DNA of 64,000 nucleotides from assembly GCA_035575135.1 (NCBI GenBank), contig DATLYE010000005.1, positions 62,001 through 126,000 of the forward strand. The letters run 5' to 3'. The DNA is from JANWXD01 sp035575135. Lineage in GTDB: Bacteria > Acidobacteriota > Terriglobia > Bryobacterales > Bryobacteraceae. A program made the translations under genes and the position numbers. Positions 1 through 8,373 of this stretch are shown in pieces. Position 1 is the stretch's first letter, and each line of letters starts with the position of its first letter. Under the pieces are notes generated by a model. The model worked only from the letters and a program-made list of their open reading frames with translations, was not told the DNA's origin and ran no database searches.

Positions 1-44
1 TTGCGGAGCTCGGGATTTAACGGGTAGTTCCGCCGCCGAGGCAC

Positions 45-50
45 TATACT
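45..50 (+). promoter_or_regulatory. Candidate -10 element (TATACT) for the first glycosyltransferase
   Basis: TATACT lies 14 nt before the ATG at 65, matching the sigma-70 -10 consensus in five of six bases. No convincing -35 is visible. The predicted transcript start would leave a leader of about 8 nt. Confidence 0.4.
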
Positions 51-64
51 GAAAAGACGACCGC

Positions 65-1222
65 ATGCTCTTTTCGGTGGATGCTCACGCGATCGGCCGC
101 CATCTGACGGGGAACGAAGTATATATCCGAAACCTGGTGAGTCAGTTCGCCATTCTCGATCCGGACGCACATTTCCTGGCCTATCTTTCGGTGAACGACG
201 CGGCGGGTTGGGTTCCGGAGCGGTTCCAGCGCCGGCGCGTGTCGCCCAATCCGTTCATCCGGCTCGGATGGGACCTGACGGCGCGGCTGTGGCGAGACCG
301 ACCGGCGCTGGTTCACGTGCAATACACGGCCCCTCTGGGTTGTCCCGTACCGGTGGTGGTGACGGTGCACGACGTGAGTTTCCTGGAGCATCCGGAATTT
401 TTCAGTCCGGCCCGCGCCATCCAGCTGCGCTGGAGCGTGGAACGGACGGTCCGGCGCGCAGCGAAGATTCTCACGGTGAGCGAGTTCTCGCGCCGCGCCA
501 TTGAGAAGGCGTACGCGCCGCCGCCCGACAAAATCGTCGTGGCGCCGAACGCGGCTTCCGCCATTTTCCGCCCGCTGGACCGCCAGGCGGCGGCGGCCCG
601 GGTATGGGCGCGGTTCGGGATCCCGTCCCCATTCCTGCTTACCGTGGGCGACCTGGTGCCGCGGAAGAATCACACAGGCTTGATCCGCGCCTTCTCAGCC
701 ATGCTCCGGCACTGCCCCCGACTGCCGCACCATCTGGTGATCGCCGGTAAAGAGACGCGTTACGGCCGCAAGGTGCGGCGCGCCGCCCGCGAGTCCGGCG
801 CGGCCGAGCGGATTCATTTCACCGGTTTTGTGAGCGACGAGGAGTTGCTCCAGCTATACAACGCGTGTGAGCTGTTTGTATTCCCTTCGCGGTATGAAGG
901 GTTCGGTCTGCCTGTGCTCGAAGCCATGGCTTGCGGGCGTGCGGTGGTGTGTTCGAACGCTTCGGCCCTTCCCGAGGTCGCCGACGCGGCGGCCATCCTG
1001 GTGGACCCTCAGGATCCGGACGACATCGCACGCGCCATGCTGGACGTGCTGCTCGACCATGAACTGCGGCTACGCCTGGAGAGGCTGGCGCTCCAGCGCG
1101 CGGCGCAGTTCAGCTGGCGCAAGACTGCCGAGCGGACCCTGGAGGTTTACTACGAAGTGGCGGGCGCTTCTGCCACGGTGGCGGCCGAGAAGATGTCGCG
1201 GATGTCCGTAGCCTGCCAATGA
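65..1222 (+). CDS. Glycosyltransferase family 4 (GT-B, retaining)
   Basis: A predicted cytoplasmic enzyme of 385 aa that transfers a sugar from a nucleotide donor to a growing glycan. Residues 1-165 form the acceptor half and 170-370 the donor-binding half. The C-terminal half carries the GT4 signature EGFGLPVLE (E278 and E286, the E-x7-E pair that contacts the donor), preceded by GDLVPRKN near 195-202, the usual start of the second Rossmann fold. Length is normal for the family. The ATG at 65 follows a TATACT element and a weak purine-rich stretch. Its stop overlaps the next ATG as ATGA, so the two genes are probably translationally coupled. Donor and acceptor cannot be read from sequence; the GT/methyltransferase fusion and Wzm-like permease downstream point to surface polysaccharide synthesis (inference). 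Confidence 0.9.
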   Translation: MLFSVDAHAIGRHLTGNEVYIRNLVSQFAILDPDAHFLAYLSVNDAAGWVPERFQRRRVSPNPFIRLGWDLTARLWRDRPALVHVQYTAPLGCPVPVVVTVHDVSFLEHPEFFSPARAIQLRWSVERTVRRAAKILTVSEFSRRAIEKAYAPPPDKIVVAPNAASAIFRPLDRQAAAARVWARFGIPSPFLLTVGDLVPRKNHTGLIRAFSAMLRHCPRLPHHLVIAGKETRYGRKVRRAARESGAAERIHFTGFVSDEELLQLYNACELFVFPSRYEGFGLPVLEAMACGRAVVCSNASALPEVADAAAILVDPQDPDDIARAMLDVLLDHELRLRLERLALQRAAQFSWRKTAERTLEVYYEVAGASATVAAEKMSRMSVACQ

Positions 1223-1932
1223 AACGCCTCTGGATGGCCGTGGCACTGCTGGCCGCCGGCTGGGCGCAGGCCGAGAAGGAACCGCCGGCCGACGGAGAGA
1301 TCCTCCGGTACAGCGTCAACTGGCCGAGCGGCTTGCCGCTCGGGGAAAGTGAGTTCCGGGCCGTCAAAGTCGTCTCCGCAGGAGAGCCGGCCTCCGGCCG
1401 CTGGCAGTTCAGCATGAGTCTGGAAGCCGGCCTGCCCGCGTTCGAAGTTTCCGACCAGTACCGTTCGGTAGCATCGCCGGATCTTTGTTCGCTCGAGTTT
1501 GAAAAGCACTCGCGGCACGGCAAGCGCAAAGCCGACGAACGCACCGTCTTTGACGCCGATCGCGGAGCCGCCACGCGGCAGACGCTCGGCGGCGGCGGCA
1601 AGTCGCAACTGACCATCCCGCAGTGCCCCAAGGACGCTCTGGCCTTCCTGTACTTTTTGCGGCGCGAGCTCAGCCGCGGCCGCCTTCCCGGACCGCAGAC
1701 GATTCTCTTTGGGGCGCCGTATCAGATCCGGCTGGAGTACGGGGGCCGGCAAATGGTCCGCATCCATGACGAGCGCCTGGAGGCGGACCGCATCGTGGCG
1801 TCGGTGGCGGGGAAAGCCTCGCAGGTCACCTTCGAGCTGTTCTTCTCCACGGATCGTGCGCGAACGCCGCTGCTCGTGCGCGTCCCCTTCCCTCTGGGAA
1901 GCTTCACGATGGAACTGTTGCGAGAGCCGTGA
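1219..1932 (+). CDS. DUF3108-like exported protein
   Basis: A 237-aa protein beginning with a clear signal peptide (MKRLWMAVALLAAGWAQA, cleavage probably after A18). The mature part is rich in beta-strand patterns and resembles the DUF3108 family: the opening ILRYSVNWPSGLPLGESEF, a central segment on changes in an SDQYRSVASPD-like stretch, and a C-terminal half ending in an LRVPFPLGSFTMEL-like strand. Members are periplasmic proteins of unknown activity that often sit beside cell-envelope genes. Its ATG overlaps the stop of the glycosyltransferase by 4 nt. I infer a role in envelope glycan assembly only from position; the family assignment is moderate. Confidence 0.7.
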   Translation: MKRLWMAVALLAAGWAQAEKEPPADGEILRYSVNWPSGLPLGESEFRAVKVVSAGEPASGRWQFSMSLEAGLPAFEVSDQYRSVASPDLCSLEFEKHSRHGKRKADERTVFDADRGAATRQTLGGGGKSQLTIPQCPKDALAFLYFLRRELSRGRLPGPQTILFGAPYQIRLEYGGRQMVRIHDERLEADRIVASVAGKASQVTFELFFSTDRARTPLLVRVPFPLGSFTMELLREP

Positions 1933-1955
1933 GACCGAGAACGCCCCCGGCGCGG

Positions 1956-1961
1956 TATGCT
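1956..1961 (+). promoter_or_regulatory. Candidate -10 element (GGTATGCT) before the GT/methyltransferase fusion
   Basis: GGTATGCTGAATC sits 21 nt before the ATG at 1983 in a 50-nt gap. It shares the GGTATGCT core with elements ahead of ssb and rfbD. It may give a second start of transcription inside the polysaccharide block. Confidence 0.35.
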
Positions 1962-1982
1962 GAATCCGCTTCCTTTTGAACG

Positions 1983-3968
1983 ATGCGCGTGGCCCTGGTA
2001 TCGCCCATGCCGCCTTCGCCGAGCGGCATTGCGGACTACTCGGAAGCGCTCGCGGCGCACCTGGAGCGCCTGGTCGAGCTGACCGTCATTCCGGGTTCCC
2101 CAGAGAGGTTTGAGCCCGACCGGTTCGATCTGGTCTTGTATCAGATCGGCAACAACGGCGAGCACGGCTTCGCCTACGAGATGGCGATCGAGCATCCTGG
2201 CGTCGTGGTCCTGCACGAAGCGAACCTCCACCACCTGATTGCGGAGCTCACCATCAAGCGCGGCGACTGGGACCGGTATCTGGACGAAGTGGCCTACGAA
2301 GGCGGCCCGCAGGCGCTCGAACACGCGCGCCGTGTGCGCGCTCTGGAAACCGGCCCCGATTACGACGGCCTTCCGATGACGCGGCGGTTGCTCGAGCGCA
2401 GCCGGGCTCTCATCGTGCACAGCCGCTACATGGAGGAACGGATGCGCGCGGCCGGATTCACGGGTCCGATCGCCCGCATCCCTCACGGCGCCTGGACCGA
2501 TCCCGTCAACGGCCTCCCCTACCGCCTGCGGCTGGGCTTGGATGAAACCACACCCCTCGCCGGGGTGTTCGGCCACCTCAAGCCTTATAAGCGAATCCCC
2601 GAAGTGCTGCGCGCCTTCCGGCGCTTAGTCCGTGTCGAGCCGCGGGCGCGCATGATTCTGGTGGGCCAGCCGCATCCGGAACTCCCACTGGACTCCTTGC
2701 TGGAAAGGCTGGAGCTGCTCCCGTTCGTGCGAGTGCTGGGCCGTGTGCCCATCGAAGATTTCATGGGCTACCTGGCGGCCTGCGACATTGTGATCAATCT
2801 TCGCTATCCCAGCGTGGGCGAGACTTCGGGCACGTTGCTGCGGGCCCTGGGTCTCGGCAAGTGCGTTCTGGTCTCAGACACGGCGGCCTTTTGCGAGCTG
2901 CCTGACGAAATCTGCTGGAAAGTGCCGGTGGATCAAACCGAAGAGGAAGTGCTCTATGAGCTCCTACACATGGCGGCAAGCCGCGCCGAGGTGCGCCGCA
3001 AGGTGGGGGAGGCCGCACGCGCCTGGGCCCTGGAGCATTGCCGCTGGGAACGTGTGGCGGGAGAGTATGCAGCGTTTCTGGAATCGCTGGCTGCCGGGGT
3101 CGAGTGGCGCAAGGAGGAACCCAGTGCGGCGGCTCCTTCTGCTGCCGCGGAATCTGTGCCCGCCCCGGCGTCCGCCGAGGAGATCCTCGGGTGGGCGGCG
3201 CGGGATGAGGAAACCCGCAGCTACGCGGAAACGCATCTGACACGGTTCGAGAAAACCCTGGCCATCACACCGCCCGGCGGGCCGGAGGACCGTGTCCTCG
3301 AGATCGGTTCGTATCTCCAGATCACGCCGCTGCTCAAAACCCGGCTGGGCTACGGCGAGGTGCGGGGCTGCTACTACGGTCCTGCGGGAAAAGTGGACCA
3401 CCGCAGCGTCGTTTCCGCAAGCGGCGAGCGCTTTGAGTGCGACCTGGAACTCTTTGACGCCGAGAAGGACCGGTTTCCCTATCCCGACGCGTATTTCACC
3501 ACGGTGCTGTGCTGTGAGGTCATCGAGCATCTCACCGAAGATCCCATGCATATGATGGCGGAAATCAACCGTGTGCTCAAACCGGGCGGCCACCTGGTCC
3601 TGACCACGCCGAACATCGCCTCCCTGCGCGCCATCGCTGCGGTCCTCGAGGGGTATCATCCCGCGCTGTTTCCGGCATACATCCGGCCGACAGGCAGCGG
3701 GGAAAAAACCGCGGCGCGGCACAACCGCGAGTACACGCCCAAGGAAATACACCTGCTGCTCGGCGACGCCGGCTTCGAGGTCGTTCGCCTGGAAACCGGA
3801 CCGTTCCGCGAGCAGCCCCGCCCCGAACTGGCGTGGGTGCGGTGGTTGCTGGAGCGCTTCCAGCTTTCCACGGAGCTTCGCGGCGACGGGATCTACGCCG
3901 TCGGACGCAAGACAGGGCCCGTGCGCCGGCGTTTTCCGGCCTGGCTCTACAGCGACCCGGAAGCATGA
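1983..3968 (+). CDS. Bifunctional glycosyltransferase (GT-B) / SAM-dependent methyltransferase fusion
   Basis: A 661-aa two-domain protein. Residues 1 to about 370 are a GT4-like glycosyltransferase (N-terminal MRVALVSPMPPSPSGIADYS, then a donor-half region with RYPSVGETSGTLLRALGLG near 275-295). An Ala/Pro-rich linker at about 375-400 leads to a class I methyltransferase at about 400-650, with motif I VLEIGSYL near 437, CCEVIEHL as the post-motif, and NRVLKPGGHLVLTTPN. Domains this size are normally encoded separately. The fusion suggests that one polypeptide adds a sugar and methylates it or the glycan end. O-methylation of a terminal sugar is a known chain-length stop in ABC-transporter-dependent O antigens, and a Wzm-like permease gene follows with an ATGA overlap. 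Substrates are not deducible. Confidence 0.85.
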   Translation: MRVALVSPMPPSPSGIADYSEALAAHLERLVELTVIPGSPERFEPDRFDLVLYQIGNNGEHGFAYEMAIEHPGVVVLHEANLHHLIAELTIKRGDWDRYLDEVAYEGGPQALEHARRVRALETGPDYDGLPMTRRLLERSRALIVHSRYMEERMRAAGFTGPIARIPHGAWTDPVNGLPYRLRLGLDETTPLAGVFGHLKPYKRIPEVLRAFRRLVRVEPRARMILVGQPHPELPLDSLLERLELLPFVRVLGRVPIEDFMGYLAACDIVINLRYPSVGETSGTLLRALGLGKCVLVSDTAAFCELPDEICWKVPVDQTEEEVLYELLHMAASRAEVRRKVGEAARAWALEHCRWERVAGEYAAFLESLAAGVEWRKEEPSAAAPSAAAESVPAPASAEEILGWAARDEETRSYAETHLTRFEKTLAITPPGGPEDRVLEIGSYLQITPLLKTRLGYGEVRGCYYGPAGKVDHRSVVSASGERFECDLELFDAEKDRFPYPDAYFTTVLCCEVIEHLTEDPMHMMAEINRVLKPGGHLVLTTPNIASLRAIAAVLEGYHPALFPAYIRPTGSGEKTAARHNREYTPKEIHLLLGDAGFEVVRLETGPFREQPRPELAWVRWLLERFQLSTELRGDGIYAVGRKTGPVRRRFPAWLYSDPEA

Positions 3969-5191
3969 GCGCCGCCTACGCGAACCCGGAAGTTTTCCCG
4001 GAGGACGGCGGGCGGGTTCTACGTGTCCGGTTTCGTCTCGAGAACCGGTCGCGGGAGGCCTGGCGGGGCGCAGACGGGTTTCGCATCGGCTGCCAGTTCT
4101 TCGATCCCGACACGCATCTGTTCGTGGAAGAAGGACCACGGATCGCCCTGGAGCAGGATCTCGAACCCGGTGAAAGCCGCGATGTGGAACTGAGGATTCC
4201 TCTGCCGGGCTTCGATGGCGCCTACCGGATTTTCGTCGCTCCCATGAGGGAGGGCGTGTGCTGGTACTACGAGCGCTGGCCGTTCCTTCTGGTGGACGCC
4301 AATGTAGTAGAGGGCCAGGTGGCGGACACCAGGACGGAGGTGACTACGCTCGGTGCGCTGCGCCGGCGGCTGCTGCTTCGCTCCCTCCGGCGGGCGGTTG
4401 TCTATCCTGTTCGAACGCTGTGGCGGCACCGCAGTCTGATCCGCTCCATGGCGCGCCGCGATGTGGCAGGGCGCTATCGCGGCTCCTTCGGCGGCCTGTT
4501 CTGGGCCTTGCTGAATCCCTTGTTGCTGATGCTGACTTACTTTTTCGTTTTCGGCGTGGTGCTGCGGACGCGCTTCGGCGCAGATCCGAGCCGGGCAGGC
4601 TTCGCTCTCTACTTCCTGGCCGGTATGCTGCCCTGGCTGCCCTTCAGCGAAGCGGCCGGACGTGCGCCCACCGTGATGCTGGAATACCGCACGTTTGTCA
4701 AGAAGCTCGTGTTCCCGCTGGAGATACTTCCGGTCGCCCAGGTGGCTTCCGCGCTGGTCACTCAGGGCTTCGCCCTGGCGGTGTTTTTGGTGATGCTCGC
4801 CGCCGCGCGCGGCACGGTGCCGCTGTCGGTGGCCTGGCTGCCGGTGCTGCTGATCCCCCAGATTCTGTTCACCCTCGGTGTGTGCTGGTTTCTGGCGGCG
4901 CTCGGCGTGTATGTTCGCGATCTCGGGCAGGTGAACGGATTTCTGCTGACCTTATGGTTTTTTCTGACTCCGATCTGCTATCCGGAGGCCTCCCTGCCAC
5001 AACAAGCGCTATGGCTGCTCTCCAAGAACCCCATGTTCGTGCTCGTGCGAGGTTTTCGGGCGGCGCTGCTCGAAGGCCAGGCGCCGGCCTTCGGCCCACT
5101 CTGGAAGCTCTGGCTGGTGGCGGCGGCGGTCTTCTTCGCCGGTCATGCCGTCTTCTACCGGCTGCGGCGTAGTTTCCCTGATGTGATTTAA
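3965..5191 (+). CDS. ABC-2 type polysaccharide export permease (Wzm-like) with N-terminal Ig-like domain
   Basis: A 408-aa protein from the ATG that overlaps the preceding stop. Residues 1 to about 115 are soluble and beta-rich (RVRFRLENRSREAW, a LEPGESRDVELRIPLPG stretch, then a DGAYRIFV strand), like the sandwich domains of glycan-export proteins. Residues from about 160 on are an ABC-2 permease: the amphipathic MARRDVAGRYRGSFGG before TM1, GLFWALLNPLLLMLTYFFVF, and about six membrane segments. Ordinary Wzm proteins are about 260-280 aa and lack the sandwich; the carbohydrate-binding domain usually sits at the C-terminus of the ATPase Wzt. No ATPase gene is adjacent in this window, so the partner must lie elsewhere. 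A longer in-frame start at 3833 would run inside the upstream gene and is unlikely. Confidence 0.85.
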   Translation: MSAAYANPEVFPEDGGRVLRVRFRLENRSREAWRGADGFRIGCQFFDPDTHLFVEEGPRIALEQDLEPGESRDVELRIPLPGFDGAYRIFVAPMREGVCWYYERWPFLLVDANVVEGQVADTRTEVTTLGALRRRLLLRSLRRAVVYPVRTLWRHRSLIRSMARRDVAGRYRGSFGGLFWALLNPLLLMLTYFFVFGVVLRTRFGADPSRAGFALYFLAGMLPWLPFSEAAGRAPTVMLEYRTFVKKLVFPLEILPVAQVASALVTQGFALAVFLVMLAAARGTVPLSVAWLPVLLIPQILFTLGVCWFLAALGVYVRDLGQVNGFLLTLWFFLTPICYPEASLPQQALWLLSKNPMFVLVRGFRAALLEGQAPAFGPLWKLWLVAAAVFFAGHAVFYRLRRSFPDVI

Positions 5192-5209
5192 TCGGATTGC
5201 GAGCCCGCG

Positions 5210-6403
5210 ATGACGGACGCCGAACTGTTGGGGTTGCTGCGTGATCCCGAATCCGACCGCGTCGAGCGGAAGGCTTCAGTGTCGGATCGCGAAAAGATTC
5301 GCGAGGCGATTTGCGCTTTCGCCAACGACCTGCCCAACCATGGCAAGCCCGGGGTGATCTTCGTCGGCGTCCGCGACAACGGTGACTGCGCGAATCTGAC
5401 CATAACCGACGAATTGCTTCGCACTCTGGCCGACATGCGCGGGGACGGCAACATCCTTCCTTTCCCCACCATGACCGTTCAAAAACGGACGCTTGATGGT
5501 TGCGAAATGGCGGTAGTCATCGTCTATCCTTCCGACGATCCTCCGGTCCGTTGCCGAGGGCGCGTTTGGGTGCGGGTCGGTCCCCGCAGGGCCATCGCGA
5601 CTCCCGAGGAAGAACGCCGACTGAGCGAGAAACGGCTGTCCAAGGCTGTGACCTTTGACATCCGGCCCGCACCGGGCGCGCGGCTCGAGGACCTGGATTT
5701 GGAAATGTTCCGGCGCCTGTACCTTCCTGCCGCAGTCGGCGAGGAGACGGTGGCACAGAACGTGCGCAGGGTGGAGGACCAACTCGCCGCGCTGCGTCTG
5801 GCCGTCCCCGGAAGCGACGGGTATCCCACAAATCTGGGAATCCTGGTGGTAGGAAAAAGTCCGCGCCAGCATCTTCCCGGAGCCTACGTTCAGTTCGTGC
5901 GTTACGACGGCACAAGCGTGACGGACCCCATTAAAGATGAGAAAGAGCTGGATGGACCGATTCCCGAGCTGGTGGCCTCCTTGGAGGAAATCTTTAAAGC
6001 GCATATTTCGGTTTCGTTGAACGTCAACACGGGTCCGGTGGCGGTGGAGAAGCCCGATTACCCGATCGTGGCGCTGCGCCAGATCGCCATGAACGCCATC
6101 CTCCACAGAACCTATGAGGGCACCAACGCCCCCGTGCGGATACACTGGTTTGCGGACCGGGTTGAGATCTTGAGTCCCGGCGGGCCCTACGGTCAGGTCA
6201 CCCGTGAGACTTTCGGAAGGCCGGGGGTCACCGATTACCGGAACCCGCACCTGGCGGAGGCGATGAAGCACCTCAACTTCGTGCAGCGCTTCGGCATCGG
6301 CATCGAACTTGCGCGCCGAGAGCTGCGGAAGAACGGCAATCCGGAGCTGGAGTTTCAAGTGGAAGACACCTACGTGCTGGCCGTATTGAGGAGAGCGCAA
6401 TGA
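5210..6403 (+). CDS. AlbA_2 (Schlafen-like) domain protein with C-terminal GHKL-like ATPase domain
   Basis: A 397-aa protein. The N-terminal 130 residues show the AlbA_2/Schlafen pattern: ESDRVERK at 14-21 (usual form E-x-x-x-x-E-x-K), AICAFAND, GVIFVGVRDNG, and a VRCRGRVWVRVGPR strand. The C-terminal half matches the HATPase_c_4 module found with it: ALRQIAMNAILHRTYEG, EILSPGGPYG, a YRNPHLAEAM stretch and FGIGIELARREL. Such proteins are often annotated as RecG-like or as transcriptional regulators; some are parts of anti-phage systems. The next gene starts inside its stop (ATGA) and encodes a ParA-type ATPase, so the two probably act together. The gene starts 18 nt after the permease stop. 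Function is unproven. Confidence 0.85.
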   Translation: MTDAELLGLLRDPESDRVERKASVSDREKIREAICAFANDLPNHGKPGVIFVGVRDNGDCANLTITDELLRTLADMRGDGNILPFPTMTVQKRTLDGCEMAVVIVYPSDDPPVRCRGRVWVRVGPRRAIATPEEERRLSEKRLSKAVTFDIRPAPGARLEDLDLEMFRRLYLPAAVGEETVAQNVRRVEDQLAALRLAVPGSDGYPTNLGILVVGKSPRQHLPGAYVQFVRYDGTSVTDPIKDEKELDGPIPELVASLEEIFKAHISVSLNVNTGPVAVEKPDYPIVALRQIAMNAILHRTYEGTNAPVRIHWFADRVEILSPGGPYGQVTRETFGRPGVTDYRNPHLAEAMKHLNFVQRFGIGIELARRELRKNGNPELEFQVEDTYVLAVLRRAQ

Positions 6404-7425
6404 GCGCGCCCGTCATCGCGTTCTTCAACAACAAAGGGGGCGTTGGCAAGACTTCTCTCGTCTACCACCTGGCTTGGATGTTTGCCGATCTGGAAGTGCG
6501 TGTCGTAGCCGCCGATCTGGATCCTCAGGCCAACCTGACGGCTGCGTTTCTCGAAGAAGACCGCGTCGAGGAGTTATGGGAGGTGTCGCCCCCGCGCACG
6601 ATCTACGGCAGCATCCAACCCCTGCTGCGGGGGATCGGCGACATTTCCGAACCCGCGGTCGAGGAGATTGACGAACGGCTCAGCCTTCTGGTAGGCGATC
6701 TGGCGCTGGCAGGTTTTGAAGACGAGCTGTCTTCCCAGTGGCCCGCCTGTCTGGACGGCAAGGAGCGGGCTTTCCGCGTGATTTCGGCGTTCTGGCGGCT
6801 GATGCAGCAAGCCGCCCGGCAGCAGGAGGCGGCGGTGGTCCTGGTGGATCTCGGGCCGAACCTGGGCGCCATCAACCGCGCGGCTCTCATCGCAGCCGAT
6901 TATGTCGTCGTTCCGCTGTCTCCGGATCTGTTCTCGCTGCAAGGACTCCGCAACCTGGGCCCGACGCTCCGGCGGTGGCGCCAGGAGTGGAAGGACCGGC
7001 TGGCCCGAAAGCCGCACACCGAGCTCGACTTGCCCGCGGGGACGATGCGGCCCGCCGGCTACGTGGTGCAGCAGCATTCCGTCCGCCTGGACCGCCCCGT
7101 TCACGCCTACGACAAGTGGATCAGCCGGATTCCGGGCGTCTACCGCGAAGCGGTTTTGGGCGAGCAGCCGGGCGAAGGCATGTCGATCAAGGACGATCCG
7201 CACAATCTGGCGCTACTCAAGCACTATCGAAGCCTGATTCCGATGGCCCAGGAGGCGCGCAAACCCATGTTTCACCTCAAGCCGGGCGACGGAGCGATCG
7301 GATCTCACTTCCAAGCGGCGCGGAGCGCGGGGGAGGATTTCAAAGCACTGGCGCGGCAGATTGCATACCGGGTCGGGCTGGAGATCCCGCGTCCGCCCGT
7401 CCGCGCCGAGCTCACAAGCTCCTGA
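6400..7425 (+). CDS. ParA/MinD-family ATPase
   Basis: A 341-aa ATPase of the deviant Walker A family: NNKGGVGKTS at 10-19 with the signature lysine K12, then an AADLDPQANLT strand and a VVLVDLGPNLGAIN segment for Walker B. ParA proteins bind DNA non-specifically as ATP dimers and position cargo. Here there is no ParB gene or centromere-like repeat nearby. The partner, coupled through a 4-nt overlap, is the AlbA_2 protein. The protein is longer than chromosomal ParA (about 260 aa), with an insertion around residues 195-270 and an extra C-terminal tail. This resembles stand-alone ParA proteins annotated in accessory regions rather than the chromosome partition copy. The last 14 nt overlap the convergent bshB1-like gene. 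Confidence 0.85.
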   Translation: MSAPVIAFFNNKGGVGKTSLVYHLAWMFADLEVRVVAADLDPQANLTAAFLEEDRVEELWEVSPPRTIYGSIQPLLRGIGDISEPAVEEIDERLSLLVGDLALAGFEDELSSQWPACLDGKERAFRVISAFWRLMQQAARQQEAAVVLVDLGPNLGAINRAALIAADYVVVPLSPDLFSLQGLRNLGPTLRRWRQEWKDRLARKPHTELDLPAGTMRPAGYVVQQHSVRLDRPVHAYDKWISRIPGVYREAVLGEQPGEGMSIKDDPHNLALLKHYRSLIPMAQEARKPMFHLKPGDGAIGSHFQAARSAGEDFKALARQIAYRVGLEIPRPPVRAELTSS

Positions 7426-8125
7426 CGCCCAGCGCTACGATATCGTCCACCTTCAAGGTCTCGCGGACGACGAACGGCTCGCCGTAGCGCACACCGATCA
7501 GGTTGCCGTAGTAGCGGGCAATTGCGGCCAGGCGCTCGCGAATTTCTTCTTCCCTCGGGAACAGCTCCGATGCATCACGGCGGCCGTACTGAGACCGGTA
7601 ACTCAGCAGCGCGGCCATCCTCCGCTCGAATTGCCGGGTGATGTCCACGACGAATGACGGCGTCACGGGGGCGTAGAGCGAGGAGTAGAGAATTTTGAAG
7701 GGGCGGTGCGGAGGAGTGGTCTCGTCGAGCTTTTCGAGTCCCGCCAGGTAGCAGGCCTCATAACCCAGTTCGCTGGCGCGGTAGTGATCGGGATGGCGCC
7801 CCTGCCAGTAGGGCAGGATCACCACGCGCGGCTTGAGTTCGCGAATCTTCACGGCCAGAGAAAGGCGGGCCGCCAGCGTGTTCTCCAGCCGCGCATCGGG
7901 CAAGCCCATGTTACCGCGCCAGGAAAGCAGCAGATGGCGGGCGGCCTCTTCGGCCTCGAGCTTGCGCACCTCAGGTGTGCCGCGCGTACCCATCTCTCCG
8001 GCGGTCAGGTCCAGGACGCCGGTCCGGTAGCCGGCCTCCGCCATCTTGATCAATGTGCCGCCGCAGGTCTGCTCCACATCATCGGGGTGCGCTGCGATCG
8101 CCAGAACATCGAGTCCGGCCGTCAT
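7412..8125 (-). CDS. bshB1: BshB1-like N-acetylglucosaminyl-malate deacetylase (LmbE/PIG-L family)
   Basis: A 237-aa zinc hydrolase. It carries the AHPDDVE metal motif at 12-18, the DLTAGEMGTRGTPE segment typical of BshB1, and a GRHPDHYRAS motif with the third metal histidine. BshB1 removes the acetyl group from GlcNAc-malate in bacillithiol synthesis; the same fold also acts on mycothiol intermediates and other N-acetyl sugars. The gene is last in a minus-strand operon, with its ATG overlapping the stop of a glutaredoxin gene (ATGA). A low-molecular-weight-thiol role therefore fits, although bshA and bshC are not in the window. Its 3' end overlaps the convergent parA-like gene by 14 nt. Confidence 0.85.
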   Translation of the reverse strand: MTAGLDVLAIAAHPDDVEQTCGGTLIKMAEAGYRTGVLDLTAGEMGTRGTPEVRKLEAEEAARHLLLSWRGNMGLPDARLENTLAARLSLAVKIRELKPRVVILPYWQGRHPDHYRASELGYEACYLAGLEKLDETTPPHRPFKILYSSLYAPVTPSFVVDITRQFERRMAALLSYRSQYGRRDASELFPREEEIRERLAAIARYYGNLIGVRYGEPFVVRETLKVDDIVALGVRSL

Positions 8126-8373
8126 GCTTGCCCCCCGAGCTTCGCCAGAAATGCCTGCTCGTCCAAGCGGTGCCGGAAGGCCTCCCGGCCGTTGATGGCG
8201 ATCACGGGCACATCATTGCCGTAACGCTCCCGCAACTGCTCGTCGCGGTCCACATCCACGACTTCGAGCCGGAAACGCGCCCGCTTGCGCGCGCGTTCGA
8301 GCACGTGGCGCGCCTCTTCGCACAAGCCGCACCCCTGGCGCGTGTAGAGGATGACCAGCGCTTCCCGTTCCAT
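8122..8373 (-). CDS. Glutaredoxin-family thiol-disulfide protein
   Basis: An 83-aa thioredoxin-fold protein with the active site C15-G-L-C18, the typical VDVDRDEQLRERYGNDVPVI segment including the cis-proline (VPVI) and no signal peptide, so it is cytosolic. Small glutaredoxin-like proteins of this type (also called DUF836) reduce disulfides or mixed disulfides with small thiols. The start is either this ATG or the GTG three bases upstream; both overlap the rhomboid stop. With the BshB1-like deacetylase directly downstream it may serve as a bacilliredoxin-like partner (inference). Confidence 0.8.
   Translation of the reverse strand: MEREALVILYTRQGCGLCEEARHVLERARKRARFRLEVVDVDRDEQLRERYGNDVPVIAINGREAFRHRLDEQAFLAKLGGQA

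Noticed and set aside
2964..4139. A 391-aa minus-strand frame opposite the GT/methyltransferase fusion
   Set aside because: It is antisense to a clear two-domain gene, shows no motif, and is an expected by-product of GC-rich codon use.
6400..7425. Chromosome-partition parA with a parS site
   Set aside because: No parB gene, no parS-like inverted repeat seen, and the protein is longer than chromosomal ParA.
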